This document shows positions 11,561-22,562 of a DNA stretch of 64,000 bases, piece after piece. The position numbers were made by a program, and so were the translations under genes. Numbering within the stretch: position 1 is the stretch's first letter; every line of letters begins with the position of its first letter. Source of the DNA: Siphonodentalium dalli (lineage: Eukaryota > Mollusca > Scaphopoda > Gadilida > Siphonodentaliidae); assembly GCA_032622095.1 (NCBI GenBank), contig CP136065.1:67673675-67737674 (forward strand), given 5' to 3'. The notes beneath the pieces are model-generated. The model was not told the DNA's origin. It saw only the letters and a list, made by a program, of their open reading frames with translations, and made no database searches.

Positions 11561-12060
11561 TTTGGACATTTGTCTGTCTGTTTGTCTGTTAGCTATGGCC
11601 GGGAAAACTGCCTGACAGATTTGACGAAATTTGATACCTAGGGGAAATTATTTCCAGGGAGTATTTTGGATGGGTCAAATCTTGATCCCGACCTGACTTT
11701 GACATTCAAAAAAATCAATTCAAGGTCAAATCTGGTAAAACGGAAGTATTTCAACGAAATTTGATACCTACTGTTACTTTTGTCCCAGGAGTGTTTCGGG
11801 TGGGTCAAATCATGACCCTGACCTGATCCTGACATTCAAAATTGTCAATTCAAGGTCAAATCGGGTAAAGCCGGGCGGATTTCGACGGGTACTTTTGTCG
11901 TGACTTTTGTCCGGGGAGTGTTTTGGACGGGTCATATCGTGACCCCGACATGACCTTCACAGTTAAAATTGTCAATTCAAGGTTAAATCGCGCAATTCTC
12001 CGAAAATCAGAGGGGAACATCCCGGACGAAGTCGGGTCCACCAGCTACTATTATATATTT
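11561..12060. repeat. Tandem repeat, about 130-bp unit, three copies
   Basis: Units are marked by GGGTCAAATC / GGGTCATATC near 11675, 11802 and 11930, each followed by GACCTGA...GACATTCAAA and TTCAAGGTCAAAT. The leading TTTGTCTGTCTGT and these AAGGTCA-containing units are typical of abundant old repeats in marine invertebrates. Minus-strand open frames across it repeat the same peptide and are repeat artefacts. Confidence 0.75.
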
Positions 12061-12149
12061 CTAGATTTAGTTACAAACTAAATACCTGTATATTGTACAA
12101 AGAAATGTTTGACAAATATATCTGTATCAATATTACCATGCGGGTCATT

Positions 12150-13594
12150 AAAATAGATACGACGAAACAAATTTTGAAGGGTGCATGTATCAGGTAAATT
12201 TTTATATTTCAAATGATGACAGGAATGCGGAAAGTTGAAGTACCTACGTAATACTGGCTATCCGCATGAAGAGATATACATGTATATAAAAACCAAAATA
12301 GAAGATGACTGCTGGCGACAATGTTTTCCAAAAAAATTCAAAGCATTCGATAGCTCCCATCTAGTTGTCAGCCCGAAGATCAATATGAAGTTTGGGGACT
12401 ATCAGATGAGGGATATGTCTGTACAGTTGCTAAACAATTCAGTCATGCAAAAGAGGATCAAAGAGTAAGATACCAAATTGCTGCCTGTGGTAATGTTTTT
12501 TAACGAAATTCGGGAAAATTAGATTACTCTCACGCTGGTTATCCAGAAGATCATTGTGGAATCTGGTGACGATCGGACAAGGGGGGTCGTCTGTAGGAGC
12601 AACCAAATTATTTAGCCATAAAAATAGTAAAATTGAAGATCACCGCTGGCAGTGATGTCTTCACAAGGACAGTTTGAGAACAAAATATGGCTCACATCTA
12701 GCGGTGACCCAAAATATCCACATGAGAAAAAGTTCTCCAATAAAAGCTGGCTGCAGGGTGCGCCACTTGATTCAAATTCGAAATTTAGCAGGGTGTACTG
12801 CTTGTGGTCATGTTTTCCCCGCAAATTTGATAGACTGATGGACAAAACCACTGAATCCGTTGAATCAATATACATGTATACATTGATTCATTTATATGCA
12901 TTGTTATACACAGTACTGGTATATAAAGGTACTGAAAATAACTATATTACTAGTATACATAAAATAAACCATATATCATGGCTATGGGTTCATGACAGCT
13001 GAGAACTTGGTGTGAATTAAAGAGTGGTGGTTTCTCAAGCATATCTAACCCTCCACGTTAAAAACATGCCATTAAATGTCATAAGTATAATCGAGCTTGA
13101 GGACAGAATTGATCCATAAAACCCCCTTTAATTCAACCAGGTCCTCGCGCGATGTATGTTCGATCACATGATGATCTAGGGGGGGGGGGATTAGAATTGT
13201 TGTATAAAACAGCACTGCGTGTAAATATAAAATAAAATAGTGCTACATCTTATTACAGATTATTGCCATATATAATCAGTGATTATACAGACAGTCTGAC
13301 AAAATAAAGTTTCAGTGACACTCTATCCGAAGAGGGGAATAATTTCATCTGTTACAGTCAATGGAGCAATTATGAATCTGGAAAGGTGAAATTTCTAAGT
13401 AATACTAGATATCGACATAACGCGATAGCATATAACGTAAATGCAATATGGCCGCTGGCGACCATTTTTTCCTATGAAATTAAAAAAATATTTGATAGCT
13501 CTCATCTGATAGATCAATATCAAGATAAATATGAAGTTTGGTGATGATCGGATGAGTGAAGTGGACTGTGGTCTGTGCTAAACGGTTTGGTAAT
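12150..13594. repeat. Degenerate dispersed repeats (CTGGCGAC...TTTGATAGCTC family)
   Basis: Three related segments start near 12300, 12640 and 13450, sharing CGCTGGC, GATAGCTC and ATATGAAGTTTGG. Open frames of up to 116 codons across them are not supported by conservation or motifs. Confidence 0.5.
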
Positions 13595-13895
13595 GCTTAA
13601 AAAGATTCTTACCTTAATATTTTTATGTTCACTTTATAAACTTCACTGAGTCATCTTTGTCATGTATTGAGTTTGATATCTTTTGTTAACAGTTTATAAA
13701 TTATGTATGTCTCATGTTTGTTATTTTAATTTATGTGTTTATTATCATTAAATAAAGTTGCATTCCTTAAACAGATTCTTACCTCAATGTTTTTATGTTC
13801 ACTTTATAAACTCCACTGATTCATCTTTGTCATGTATTGAATTTGATATCTTTTGTTAAAAGTTTATAAATTATGTATGTCTCGTGTTCGTTATT
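13595..13895. repeat. Direct duplication with about 171-bp period
   Basis: The segment beginning AAAGATTCTTACC near 13600 recurs near 13772, sharing TTTTTATGTTCACTTTATAAAC and GTTTATAAATTATGTATGTCTC in pieces. An ATTAAATAAAG stretch separates the two copies. Confidence 0.8.
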
Positions 13896-14579
13896 ATATT
13901 ATATACACTTTATAGTGTGTTTTCAGAACGAAACAAAAATGAATAAAATCAACAAATTTGTAAATTTAAAAACAATTCAAACGTTGTTGTATTCCATGTC
14001 CCAGCCCGGACATATACACCAAATTTCAATAATATTCATTGAGAAACAACGGACAAAATGCTATATAACACCCGTATACATATTTTATTCCGAGCCGGAC
14101 TCATCCTCGGGTACATGTTATAGTAGGTACCGAATTGACACACGTCGACTGGGGCGAGTTGGCCCTGGGGCGATTAGGCCGATTCCGGCACCTTCTATAA
14201 TTTACCGTATGTATCCGTTTACGCGTAGTTTACTTTAGAAAGTTCCGCAATTAATACCGTAAATAGAGCGACCATATTTGACAGAGAATGCCTCTGTTAT
14301 TGATTATCAAGTTGCTATATACATTAAAAACGACAAATTCACATGCTCGTTCAAGCGCAGTAGTCTATTTCCCCATGTTAAAGGACATCCACAAATACTA
14401 AATAACGCTAACCTACTGCCGAATGTTTTACACGACAACTGTTAACATATTTGGGCTGAATTCATCTGACGCGGTATTATTCCTCAAAATAAACAACAAA
14501 ACCATCGTTACTTGGAAATGTAGTTTGGGCTAACATTTACATAAATCCTCCACATCATTTATTCGACACACACGTCAGA
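13896..14579. other. Intergenic; no feature recognised
   Basis: There is an open frame of 121 codons (13873-14238, +), but it overlaps the end of the preceding repeat, lacks recognisable domains and has no counterpart in the duplicated region. I see nothing further to support. Confidence 0.4.
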
Positions 14580-16165
14580 TGAAAAACAGACATGAAGTAA
14601 ACGGCCATATTGGCCGAAATGAAGTTGGTGGAAATCGGCGTAAACAATTTTTTTATTATCAATATTGGTTCCCTCTCACCTTCCGCGCGCCCCTGACTCG
14701 AACGGGGCCATATTATGGATATAATTCTGTGTATGATTGGTGGAAATCATCGACAAATATATTTAATCATTTTCACTGCTCCCCCATTCTGCACCTGACA
14801 CAAGCAGCGTCAATTTAGAAAATTATCGTCCTCGTAACAAAGTTACCCATGTTAGACCCCTCTGGTGTAATCTGGATGTCCCGCCGTACATTTATACTGA
14901 GCATATACATTCGCAAATATAGGCACCAAATGTGGGGTCTTTAACTCACACGATTTTATTCCTCGTAACATTGGAGAAGAACGTGTATGAATTTGGTGGA
15001 AATTGACGCTAATCATATGTTGATCAATTTTGGAGATCCTCCCTTCTTACCCATGACTCAAGAGGTGACACTTTTGACATCTTTAATCCACAAAATTAGA
15101 ATTAATCGGCGATTAACCAAACTCGTATCAAATTTAGTCCCCCCCCCCCCCATTTCTGACACAAACTACACCAATTTGGCGTCTTTAAATCAAACTAGTA
15201 GATTACTCGTATCATATGGAGAAGAATGTATATCAATTTGGTGGAAGTCGGCGCTAAAACAATTATATTAATATTGGTGTCCTTCTTCCCCTCTGACTCG
15301 AACAAACTTTTGACATCTTTAAACCACACAATTTGACTCATGATATTATGGACTTAATGGTGACGATTAAGTATAAGTTTGGTGGTAATAGGCGACTAAA
15401 CAAAATCTTATTTAGTGCTCCCTCCCAATCTCTCACCCATATCATGCAAAGGGCACCAATTTGGCGTATTTAAATCACACTATTATATTCCTCGTATCAT
15501 GGTGGAAATCGGCACTATAAATATCTGTTATCAAATTTGGTGCCCCTCCCCTTCATTGCAACCCTGACGCGACAGACGCCACTTTTGTCATCTTTAAGCC
15601 ACACCATTAGACTCCCGATATCACGCTGCGTGTGATTATGTATACATGTAAGATTTATCGTAATCGGCGACTAAACCAATTCTTAACAAATTTAGTCACC
15701 TTTACTATCAATCATCCAAACGGTACCAATTTGGCGTCTTTAAAACACAAGATTATATAGATTCCTTGTTTCATTTGGAGAAGAATGTGTAGCAATTTGG
15801 TGGAGGTCGGCACTAAAAATATATTTATGAATTGTGGGGCCCCTCTCCCTTCCGTGCACCCCGACTCGATCGTGCCACTTTTGTCATCTTTAAACCACAC
15901 CATTATATCCCGTTTATCATGGAGATGGTTGTGTGTAAGCTTGGTGGAAATAGGCGACAAAAAGTTGTGTTGCCTCTCTCACTGTTCTGCCCTGACAAGA
16001 ACAGCGTCACTTTAGAAAATTCCAACCCAAACCAGTATCTTCCTCGTAAGAAATTGCTCCTGTTGGACCCCTTTGGTGCCATCTGGATGTTCGCCGCGAA
16101 TTTATATATAACACAGCCAGACAGAAGACATTCGCAAATATAGATATAGAAGATATAAAAGCCAC
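14580..16165. repeat. 150/300-bp tandem repeat family, orientation 1
   Basis: Degenerate units alternate two half-types: one with CTGACTCGAAC...CTTTTGACATCTTTAA, the other with CCAATTTGGCGTCTTTAAA, each followed by CGTATCATGGAG and TTTGGTGGAAATCGGCG. The same family lies in opposite orientation at 49430-51420. The right end here, near 16120-16160, carries the complement of CTATATTTGCGAATGTCT, which begins the other array. Confidence 0.75.
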
Positions 16166-16194
16166 GTGTTTATATCTATCACGATGTTGGCCCC

Positions 16195-16700
16195 TTTAAA
16201 GGCACGTGAGGCCTTAGTTGTCGAAAATATTCATATTTGTTCCAATCACCGTAAGCAGAAAAACATTAAAACGCATACAGTTTCGTTCATATATACCATG
16301 ACCATCGCGTAAACAGCATGTTATCATAAAGATTTACTATATTTTACCTAAGCAAGAGCCTGATTGGGTTACAGAAGACAACACCATGCTGCTGGCTAAT
16401 CACACACAAATGGCATAAACGCTCTTTATTCGTTCCATATCAGGAATTCACCCACAAAGAACGCTCTTTATGTTTACCATCATAATATAAACAAACACCA
16501 GAAAAGTAACTTTTTATGCTTTTGTTTACATAACAATGGTCAAAAATATGACAATAACATACTGTTTATGCGATATTTCTTCTTTGTATACGGACAAAGT
16601 CTGTCTACATTTTATTGTTCTTTCTGTTTGTGGCGGTTTTTGACGGGTGGAAATATTATCACAGGATACCCACCGCCAAGGCCAACCGTACCTTTAAAAA
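16195..16700 (+). repeat. Duplicated block carrying 42-bp relatives of the satellite monomer, copy 1
   Basis: This aligns closely with 38614-39115, starting at GGCACGTGAGGCCTTAG. Within it AACGCTCTTTATT starts at 16418 and again at 16460, 42 bp apart, with CCATATCAGGA between, matching the 41-bp satellite monomer over most of its length. It is either intronic or upstream relative to gene 1. Confidence 0.75.
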
Positions 16701-16764
16701 TATATCACCCTCATGTCCGATTGCGTCCCAAGGCACATCTTAGAATATGACACGCACAATTTCA

Positions 16765-17275
16765 GGAGATACAAGAAAACCATAGTCAGAAATGGTAACT
16801 CCACCAAGATCATATTATTAGCCATAAATATAAATTATAATATAAAATATATTGGTTACATGAATGCGCCGCTTCAGAATTCCGTTAAAACAACTAATCC
16901 TTCAAATTATTACAAAAAAATACGGCAGGTTTCTCATTCACCACACCAGAAAGCTTCTAAATGCGGATAACAAATTGGAGGTATTGTGTTCCCACCAAGA
17001 GTGCATGGCCCAGCCATTGTTCATACATAAACGTCGAAAGCAATTAACGCGGTCATAATGATTACATACTGCAACTATAAGACATCCTGCGAATACACAC
17101 CCCACGAAAACCCGAAATGTGTTGTCCTGTGAGATATCCCATCGCTATGGCTCAATTTGACACGGCCAGATTAGCCTTTCTACAATATCCTAAAACAGTA
17201 AAGCTTCTCAAATCATCGGCATAGTCAATAGAACTTTCACGAACTTGGACATTGCAACTACAGCTTTTACCGGAC
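16765..17275 (+). pseudogene. Degenerate non-LTR retrotransposon reverse transcriptase fragment
   Basis: Near 17203-17255 the + strand reads KASQIIGIVNRTFTNLDI, the segment just before the LYK.MVRP.IEY motif at the C-terminal side of reverse transcriptases in CR1/Jockey-type LINEs. The upstream part is interrupted by stops. The segment is an inverted copy of 21455-21905. It is absent at the equivalent place in the gene 2 region (about 41475-41540), which favours insertion beside gene 1. It encodes no catalytic motif I can see. Confidence 0.6.
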
Positions 17276-17479
17276 TCGGGGTCGCAGTACAACTTTAACG
17301 CGTCCCAAAATAACCGCATTCGGGGTAGCACTACAGCTTTTAAAGCGACCCAATATATTTATAAAACCTACATCGTCCCACGTCTTTATAATATTTGGCC
17401 AACAGTGTACACCGGTGGCGTTAATAACGCCTTTCCCAATTGTTATCAAGGGGATAATTTTACTGATATGTGAATGTGT

Positions 17480-18342
17480 TTTCAGTGGCGTCCGTCGTGA
17501 CAAACTGCGCCCAACGTTTGTCGGCTTTATATCGTTATCAGCAGTGCAGTGGCGACGATATTTTCCTGCTTGTCATGTTCGTCACCCGTCATTTTTCAGA
17601 TGATTTAGAGGTGCATGTATGACCAATAAAGAGCGTTCATTGTCAGCTTAGAATGTATGTAGGACAATTTGTCACATGGCCAGGTGAACGTCATGGTATA
17701 GGCGCCTTTGATCTCGTATCACTTAAAGGAGTACTGATACATTGCATAAATATAGAGCGTTTATAATCATCTCATAAATATGTTGAGAAATTGGTGCACG
17801 TAGGTAACATGGCACGTGGAACGTCGCGGGATAGGTGCCGTTGTCCTCAACTGATTTAAAGCTAAATTAATAATTAGCAATAAAGAGCGGCGTGTACTCT
17901 CATGGTTAACTAATTATTCACACGGTGCTCCTACATGTCATGTTGTCACCCGTCATTTTGACGGGAATTCCGTAGTAAAACAATAAAATCCACAAATATC
18001 ACAGTTTTAATGATGATTGTTGTTAGTCTCTGGTGCAGCAACAACAGCAAAGACCAACATACCATATGCTCGCCCTATTTATTCATACATATATCCAAAC
18101 ATGCTATACAAAGATTCCAATAAGAATAATCGGTAAGGTCGGAACCTATGGCGCGGTAACTGTTCATATACGTGTAAGGAGCCAGTTTTAGGAACACTCA
18201 TAGATAAACAAATTACATATTACAGTGGACCCTTATAAGGAGAAAAACGTACAGTTTGTCACTTCAATGTTCTTGGAAGAATATCGTATAGTCGCGTGAT
18301 ATATCGTTATTCACTTGTGTACAGTACTATTTGTCGACAACG
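17480..18342. repeat. Duplicated block with about 127-bp tandem units containing AATAAAGAGCG, copy 1
   Basis: It aligns with 41545-42515. AATAAAGAGCG or a close variant occurs near 17627, 17754 and 17881, and the DNA between shares CGTCATGGTATAGGCGCC-like sequence, so the block contains a ~127-bp tandem repeat. The motif is the complement of the CGCTCTTTATT core found at 16418 and in the satellite, so the 16.2-18 kb region has this core in inverted orientation at its two ends. Confidence 0.65.
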
Positions 18343-18517
18343 TGGTAAACTATTAAATGACCGACAGCGACTGCTGTCAAAATGTATTTACAAAAGGCCA
18401 AACTCCATTACTATGAGTGAACTATTAAATCAGAAAAATTCCACGGACATACGTCGATTGTGTGAGTTCATCAAACTTGTCAACCGAGAACTAAAAAGGG
18501 CAGCTAAGCCTAAATAA
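18296..18517 (+). CDS. Hypothetical open frame, possibly element-encoded
   Basis: From GTG at 18296 the frame is open for 73 residues, ending RRLCEFIKLVNRELKRAAKPK before TAA. The hydrophilic, Lys/Arg/Leu-rich sequence looks protein-like, but it crosses the left boundary (about 18343) of a 1037-bp segment absent from the gene 2 copy, and no ATG near the front is convincing. It could be a fragment of a mobile-element protein. No family was recognised. Confidence 0.2.
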   Translation: MIYRYSLVYSTICRQRGKLLNDRQRLLSKCIYKRPNSITMSELLNQKNSTDIRRLCEFIKLVNRELKRAAKPK

Positions 18518-19379
18518 TCACATGCACACATGTGGTATAAATAAATTGGCCATGACCTTGTCGGAAATAATTGTCGAGTACCAACTGAAAGATACCGACA
18601 ACGTGCACAATTATGTCATTGCATGAAAGCTAGGCATACATTAGTCCAAAATTGACTATACACTGATATATTTATTATCACGTAGACTTTCGACTAAGTA
18701 TACATGAACTCAGCAACGATTCAAACGTACACCATTGTAATGACCGACATAGTAAGTAAACTCAAATCAATACTGTTTAACTAGTTTACGACTTTTCATT
18801 TGCATATCACTGATACCAGTATTTTTGCTATTATGTACACAACCTCTTTTGTTTGTCAAATTGTTATATTATATTATATATTTCGTGATAGCATCATGTA
18901 CACAGCATACGTATATTGCGACAGTGGTTTTCCTCAACCGATTCAACGCCATGTGAGTCGTGATGTTTTCTCATTACCAAATCTGGAATCATACATTTCA
19001 CAATTACACCTGTACAGTATGAGTATAATCCTAATTGCATGGCCCTTATTGATCAGAACTTACAGAATATCAAAGATCATAGCGGAGATATGTAAGATTA
19101 ATGTCAAACATTATTTTGCTACCATGTTTTCCATAAAACACATGCACACGACGAAATTCAGAAACTCTTCCGATTCCGTGCTTCTGTTCGATTGTTTCCA
19201 CCGAATAGGCAATACTAAATACCGTAACGTGACACCGGCTTTGATTGATCAGCTGATTCGGATCTGTGTACATAATAGCTATTGTATATAACAATGTTCT
19301 TCTATTGTAAATATTGTATATATTATGTCTCAATACTCATGAAAATGTAATATGAGTTTAAGAGAATAAACTAATTGAA
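18343..19379. other. 1.04-kb segment present beside gene 1 and absent beside gene 2
   Basis: Gene 1 region reads TTTGTCGACAACGT, then this segment, then TTTGATGTTATCAG; the gene 2 region at 42510-42535 joins the two flanks directly. An open frame of 163 codons lies at 18800-19291 (+), starting with TTG and containing hydrophobic stretches, but I recognise no domain. The segment is an insertion here or a deletion in the other copy. Confidence 0.6.
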
Positions 19380-19612
19380 TTTGATGTTATCAGATCTCAT
19401 GCTGAACTGGTAAATTATTGCGATGCCAAAGTCAATATTTTGTGCGTTTGTCCTCTTGAGAGTGCTGGATTACCGATGCATGTGTCACACTTTATCACAC
19501 TTTATACCGAATCAAGTTTGTTCTTAACATTTGTGAGAAAAATTAATGTGCTCCTATTTCTGAAAAAAAACCCAGTCAAATGTTGCTACAATATGATTGA
19601 AATATGACTTAC

Positions 19613-19670
19613 CTCCTTGTTTCGCACACAACTGAATTGTTGTCTATCAGCTACCAGCCCCTTATATACC
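19613..19670 (-). promoter_or_regulatory. Candidate promoter and first 5' exon with splice donor, gene 1 locus
   Basis: On the - strand GGTATATAAGGGGC (19670-19657) is a good TATA box. About 30 bp downstream starts a short ATG-free stretch ACAACAATTCAGTTGTG that runs into AAGGAG|GTAAGT, a consensus donor with GT at 19612-19611. The same layout is kept at 43150-43091 in the gene 2 region. The 5' UTR exon would be about 30 nt. Linking it to the exon at 7636-8471 is inference from orientation and shared duplication; about 11 kb of intron would separate them. Confidence 0.5.
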
Positions 19671-20280
19671 AATGTTATCATGACGGCTGCACGTAACACA
19701 CTACACGTATTATTGCATAGCTCGTCCCCTGCCCATGACATAGATGTGATGAAATAACATAACGCATCCGCGGCTTTTAACAATGGTGTATCTGTCAATG
19801 GCAATTGTATTCAGAACCAATTAATTTTATGAGCTGACTGACCATTGCCCAATATATTGCTATGTATATATATTACGTTATTTGTTCATCAGTTCGACCA
19901 TTGAGTGGCATACCAACAGCTGACAACTCAGTTTATATAACGTCATACACATACATGTACTTAGCGGCGTGTGTGTTTTGCATTTGTGTATATATAGTTA
20001 TAGATGTGAGTATCCTCGCATAACGATTTTACTATGCACCCCTTGATACACCATAGTATACTTCAAAACTACCACAAATAACAAGCGTTAGAACGTGATG
20101 TTCTATGTTCAGGATTGATTATACATGTATTGTTTTCAATGGCGCGTCATACCAAATTGTTGGTAATTATAAGTATTGTAAAATAGTACGTTTTAATACA
20201 CACTCTGCTTGTGGAGAGCGGTGTTCATGATGAAAGTGAAAATAACTTGTCATCCATCCGCCCCAACATTTATATTGTAT
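19671..20280. other. Upstream flank of the candidate gene 1 promoter
   Basis: About 150 bp (to roughly 19830) aligns with 43151-43300 beside the gene 2 candidate promoter, after which similarity ends. No gene is seen. Confidence 0.5.
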
Positions 20281-20530
20281 TATACCCTCGACATTCGAGG
20301 GCTCCGTCCGTTCGTCTGTTCGAACATATCACCGTGTACCTCGTGTGTTAATTATCGGATTTCGTTGTCCGTTGGCAACATGGTAGCACAGCCTGGGGGA
20401 ACGGATAAACATACTATGGATTTAAATGTGTACCATAGTTACGGCCATTGTTTGACTTGGACATTTTCGTCCGTCCGTCTATATGCCAGTCAGAACATAT
20501 CACCTTGTAACTCTTATTAACGCCCCTCGG
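20281..20530. repeat. Dispersed repeat (GTTACGGCC...TATCACCTTGTAACTC family)
   Basis: Shares AACATATCACC..GTAACTC, TTACGGCC.TTGTTTGACT and GCAACATGGTAGCACAGCC with the longer stretch at 24180-24680. It is a degenerate tandem repeat of roughly 200 bp without coding potential. Confidence 0.6.
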
Positions 20531-20810
20531 GTGTATACTGTGCCACAGATTTTTAGAAAGCTGTGGTTCGCTGTGCATTTTATAAATAGATAATGGTTTT
20601 TTTCCGGTTGTGACAATTCGCAGTAGGTCGCTATTTTCAGACGTCTATTTGCGGAATTCCCCGAATTCGCGGAGCTCCCCTAAAATTGTCGAAATTGTTA
20701 TGTTTATTTTAATTAGGGAACGGGTGCGTATATGTCAATTGATACGTATTTTAAACAAATAACGACACGATCATCATAATAGTGGTTTGTTCCATCAATC
20801 AAATCATAAT

Positions 20811-20833
20811 CATCATCATCATCATCATCATAA
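20811..20833. repeat. ATC microsatellite
   Basis: A short run of ATC triplets within otherwise unremarkable AT-rich DNA. Confidence 0.85.
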
Positions 20834-20994
20834 TACGGAACAAGCCTTGCGACTTTTCGTCCCAATAACATTATTTGCAATGCTTGTTTACAAATATATG
20901 TATCGTCATTCGATATTTACTTGTGAGTCACTTGAACATATTACTTGTCGTCGAACTCGTATTTGATATAATAGAAGAATGAATTTATGTATAT

Positions 20995-21500
20995 TTAGAA
21001 TTGATCGAGTGTTGGGGCCCCAACAGCGAAGTCTGGCAGAGAGTTCCAGCTATTTACCATCCTCTGCGTGAAGAAATATTTTCCTATGGCCTTGTTAACA
21101 ATGGACATCTGTAGCTTTTTATTATGTCCTCTTGTTCTTCCTGATGAATGTCTTTCTAATAGGTCACATGCATTGATATTGTAATGATCATTCAACAGTT
21201 TATATACCTCTATTATATCTTCTCTAAATATTCGATATTTTAAAGACATCATATTGAGTCTTATCATTCGGTCTCGGTAGCATAGAGGTTTGATTTGACG
21301 AACTAGTTTCGTTGCTTTTCTGTGTATTTCTCTAACACAATGCTTTGATATTTGTGATGTGGACTCCTGTGTAGAGTTACAGTATTCGATGATAGGTCTG
21401 ACCATGCTTATGTAGAGCGATTAGAAAGTGTCGATGTCCAAGTTCGTGACAGTTTTGTTGACTATGCCGATAATTTGAGAAGCTTTACTGTTTTAGGATA
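20995..21500 (-). pseudogene. C-terminal end of a CR1/Jockey-like LINE reverse transcriptase, inactivated
   Basis: The - strand encodes MVRPIIEYCNS, then KATKLV, YRDRMIRLNMMSLKYR, EVYKLLN, SGRTRGHNKK and a C-terminal FFTQRMVNSWNSLP, in the order found after the palm domain in open reading frame 2 of CR1/Jockey-type non-LTR retrotransposons. Just upstream in the same frame lies IIGIVNKTVTNLDIDTF followed by a TAA and then LYISMVRP, so the frame is broken by a stop at about 21422. Catalytic motifs and endonuclease are missing. The reading stops at 20995 with DQF. The fragment is part of an inverted pair with 16765-17275. Confidence 0.75.
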
Positions 21501-21905
21501 TTGGAGGAAGACTAATCTGGCCGTGTCAAATTGAGCTATAGCGATGGGATTTCTCGCAGGACAACACATTTCGGGTTTTCATGGGGTGTGTATTCGCTTG
21601 ATGTCTTATAGTTGCATTGTGTAACTATTATGACCGCGTTAATTGCTTTTGATGTTTAGGTATGGACAATGGCTGGGCCATGCACTCTTGATTTTTGGTC
21701 CTCATTTAGAAGCTTTCTGGTGTGGTGAATGAGAAACCTTCAGTAATAAGCCGTAGTTTTTTTGTAATAATTTGAAGGATTAGTTGTTTTAACGGAATTA
21801 TGAGGCGGTGCATTCATGTAACCAATATATTTTATATTATAATTTATATTTATGGCTAATAATATGATCTTGAGGGCGTTACCATTTCTGATTATGGTTT
21901 TCTTG
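21455..21905 (-). repeat. Inverted copy of the 16765-17230 segment
   Basis: Read on the - strand, this matches 16765-17230 for about 450 bp, sharing for example TGTGTTGTCCTG, GGCCCAGCCATTGT and CTAAAACAGTAAAGCTTCTC. It continues directly into the reverse transcriptase remnant at 20995-21455. The two copies lie about 4.2 kb apart and could pair. Confidence 0.75.
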
Positions 21906-21907
21906 TT

Positions 21908-22171
21908 TTAATTATCCGACTTCATTTCGCCCGAAGGGAGAGTATAACTTGGGAATTTGGATTTCACTGTGTCAAAAATATCGCATGTGTCTCTTGGTTT
22001 ACCAATATGAGTAAATGTTAGCCCGAAATTACCATTGCTTTTCTTTGTTATCATATGAAATTGTAGTAAACCAGCTTCAAATCGGATCAAACCAGCCCAA
22101 TATATATTGGCCTGTGTCAATGGTACAACTGTATACCGAGAATAATCAGCAAAAAGAAAATAAAGATGCAT
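21908..22171 (-). CDS. Hypothetical open frame of 87 codons
   Basis: The - strand is open with a protein-like composition in its second half (TKKSNGNFGLTFTHIGKPRD and onward to a TAA). A possible acceptor TTGACACAG precedes GCCAATATATATTGG near 22110. No domain is recognised and there is no second copy in the window to test conservation. It could be an exon or chance. Confidence 0.2.
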   Translation of the reverse strand: MHLYFLFADYSRYTVVPLTQANIYWAGLIRFEAGLLQFHMITKKSNGNFGLTFTHIGKPRDTCDIFDTVKSKFPSYTLPSGEMKSDN

Positions 22172-22294
22172 GCGTCAGATCGTCCAAGAATTATTTTACA
22201 AAGAATAACTTTTTTAATCTGATACAATGTTTGATGTATTAAATAACGTATTCTACTAAATTATGTGGTATATACTGTACATGTTAGCGATACA

Positions 22295-22318
22295 TCTCTC
22301 TCTCTCTCTCTCTCTCTT
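22295..22318. repeat. CT microsatellite
   Basis: Twelve CT dinucleotides in a row after GCGATACAT. Confidence 0.9.
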
Positions 22319-22562
22319 TCAAATGAGGTAATGTGCAGTTTTATACTTGTTCTTGGTAACCACATAATGAGTATTTTAAATGAAGTTTGTTACGTGAAAT
22401 GAATTAAAAATCGATACGATATTTTGTACATGGACGGAAACTTTGTAGTGGCGTATTTACGATGAGAAGAAGCAAATAGTTAATTAAAAGTAAAATAGTT
22501 AATATTATTACTGACCTTTAGTAAAGTAAATAGGTTTAAAAAAATGTGAATTAAAACAAACT

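Noticed and set aside
16240-16320. Minus-strand hydrophobic peptide MVMVYMNETVCVLMFFCL before GTGATT, kept in both duplicated blocks, as the missing signal-peptide exon
   Set aside because: Splicing at that GT leaves two bases in the codon, whereas the acceptors at 8472 and 36143 need one; joining would shift the protein out of frame. The peptide is kept only because the whole block is similar.
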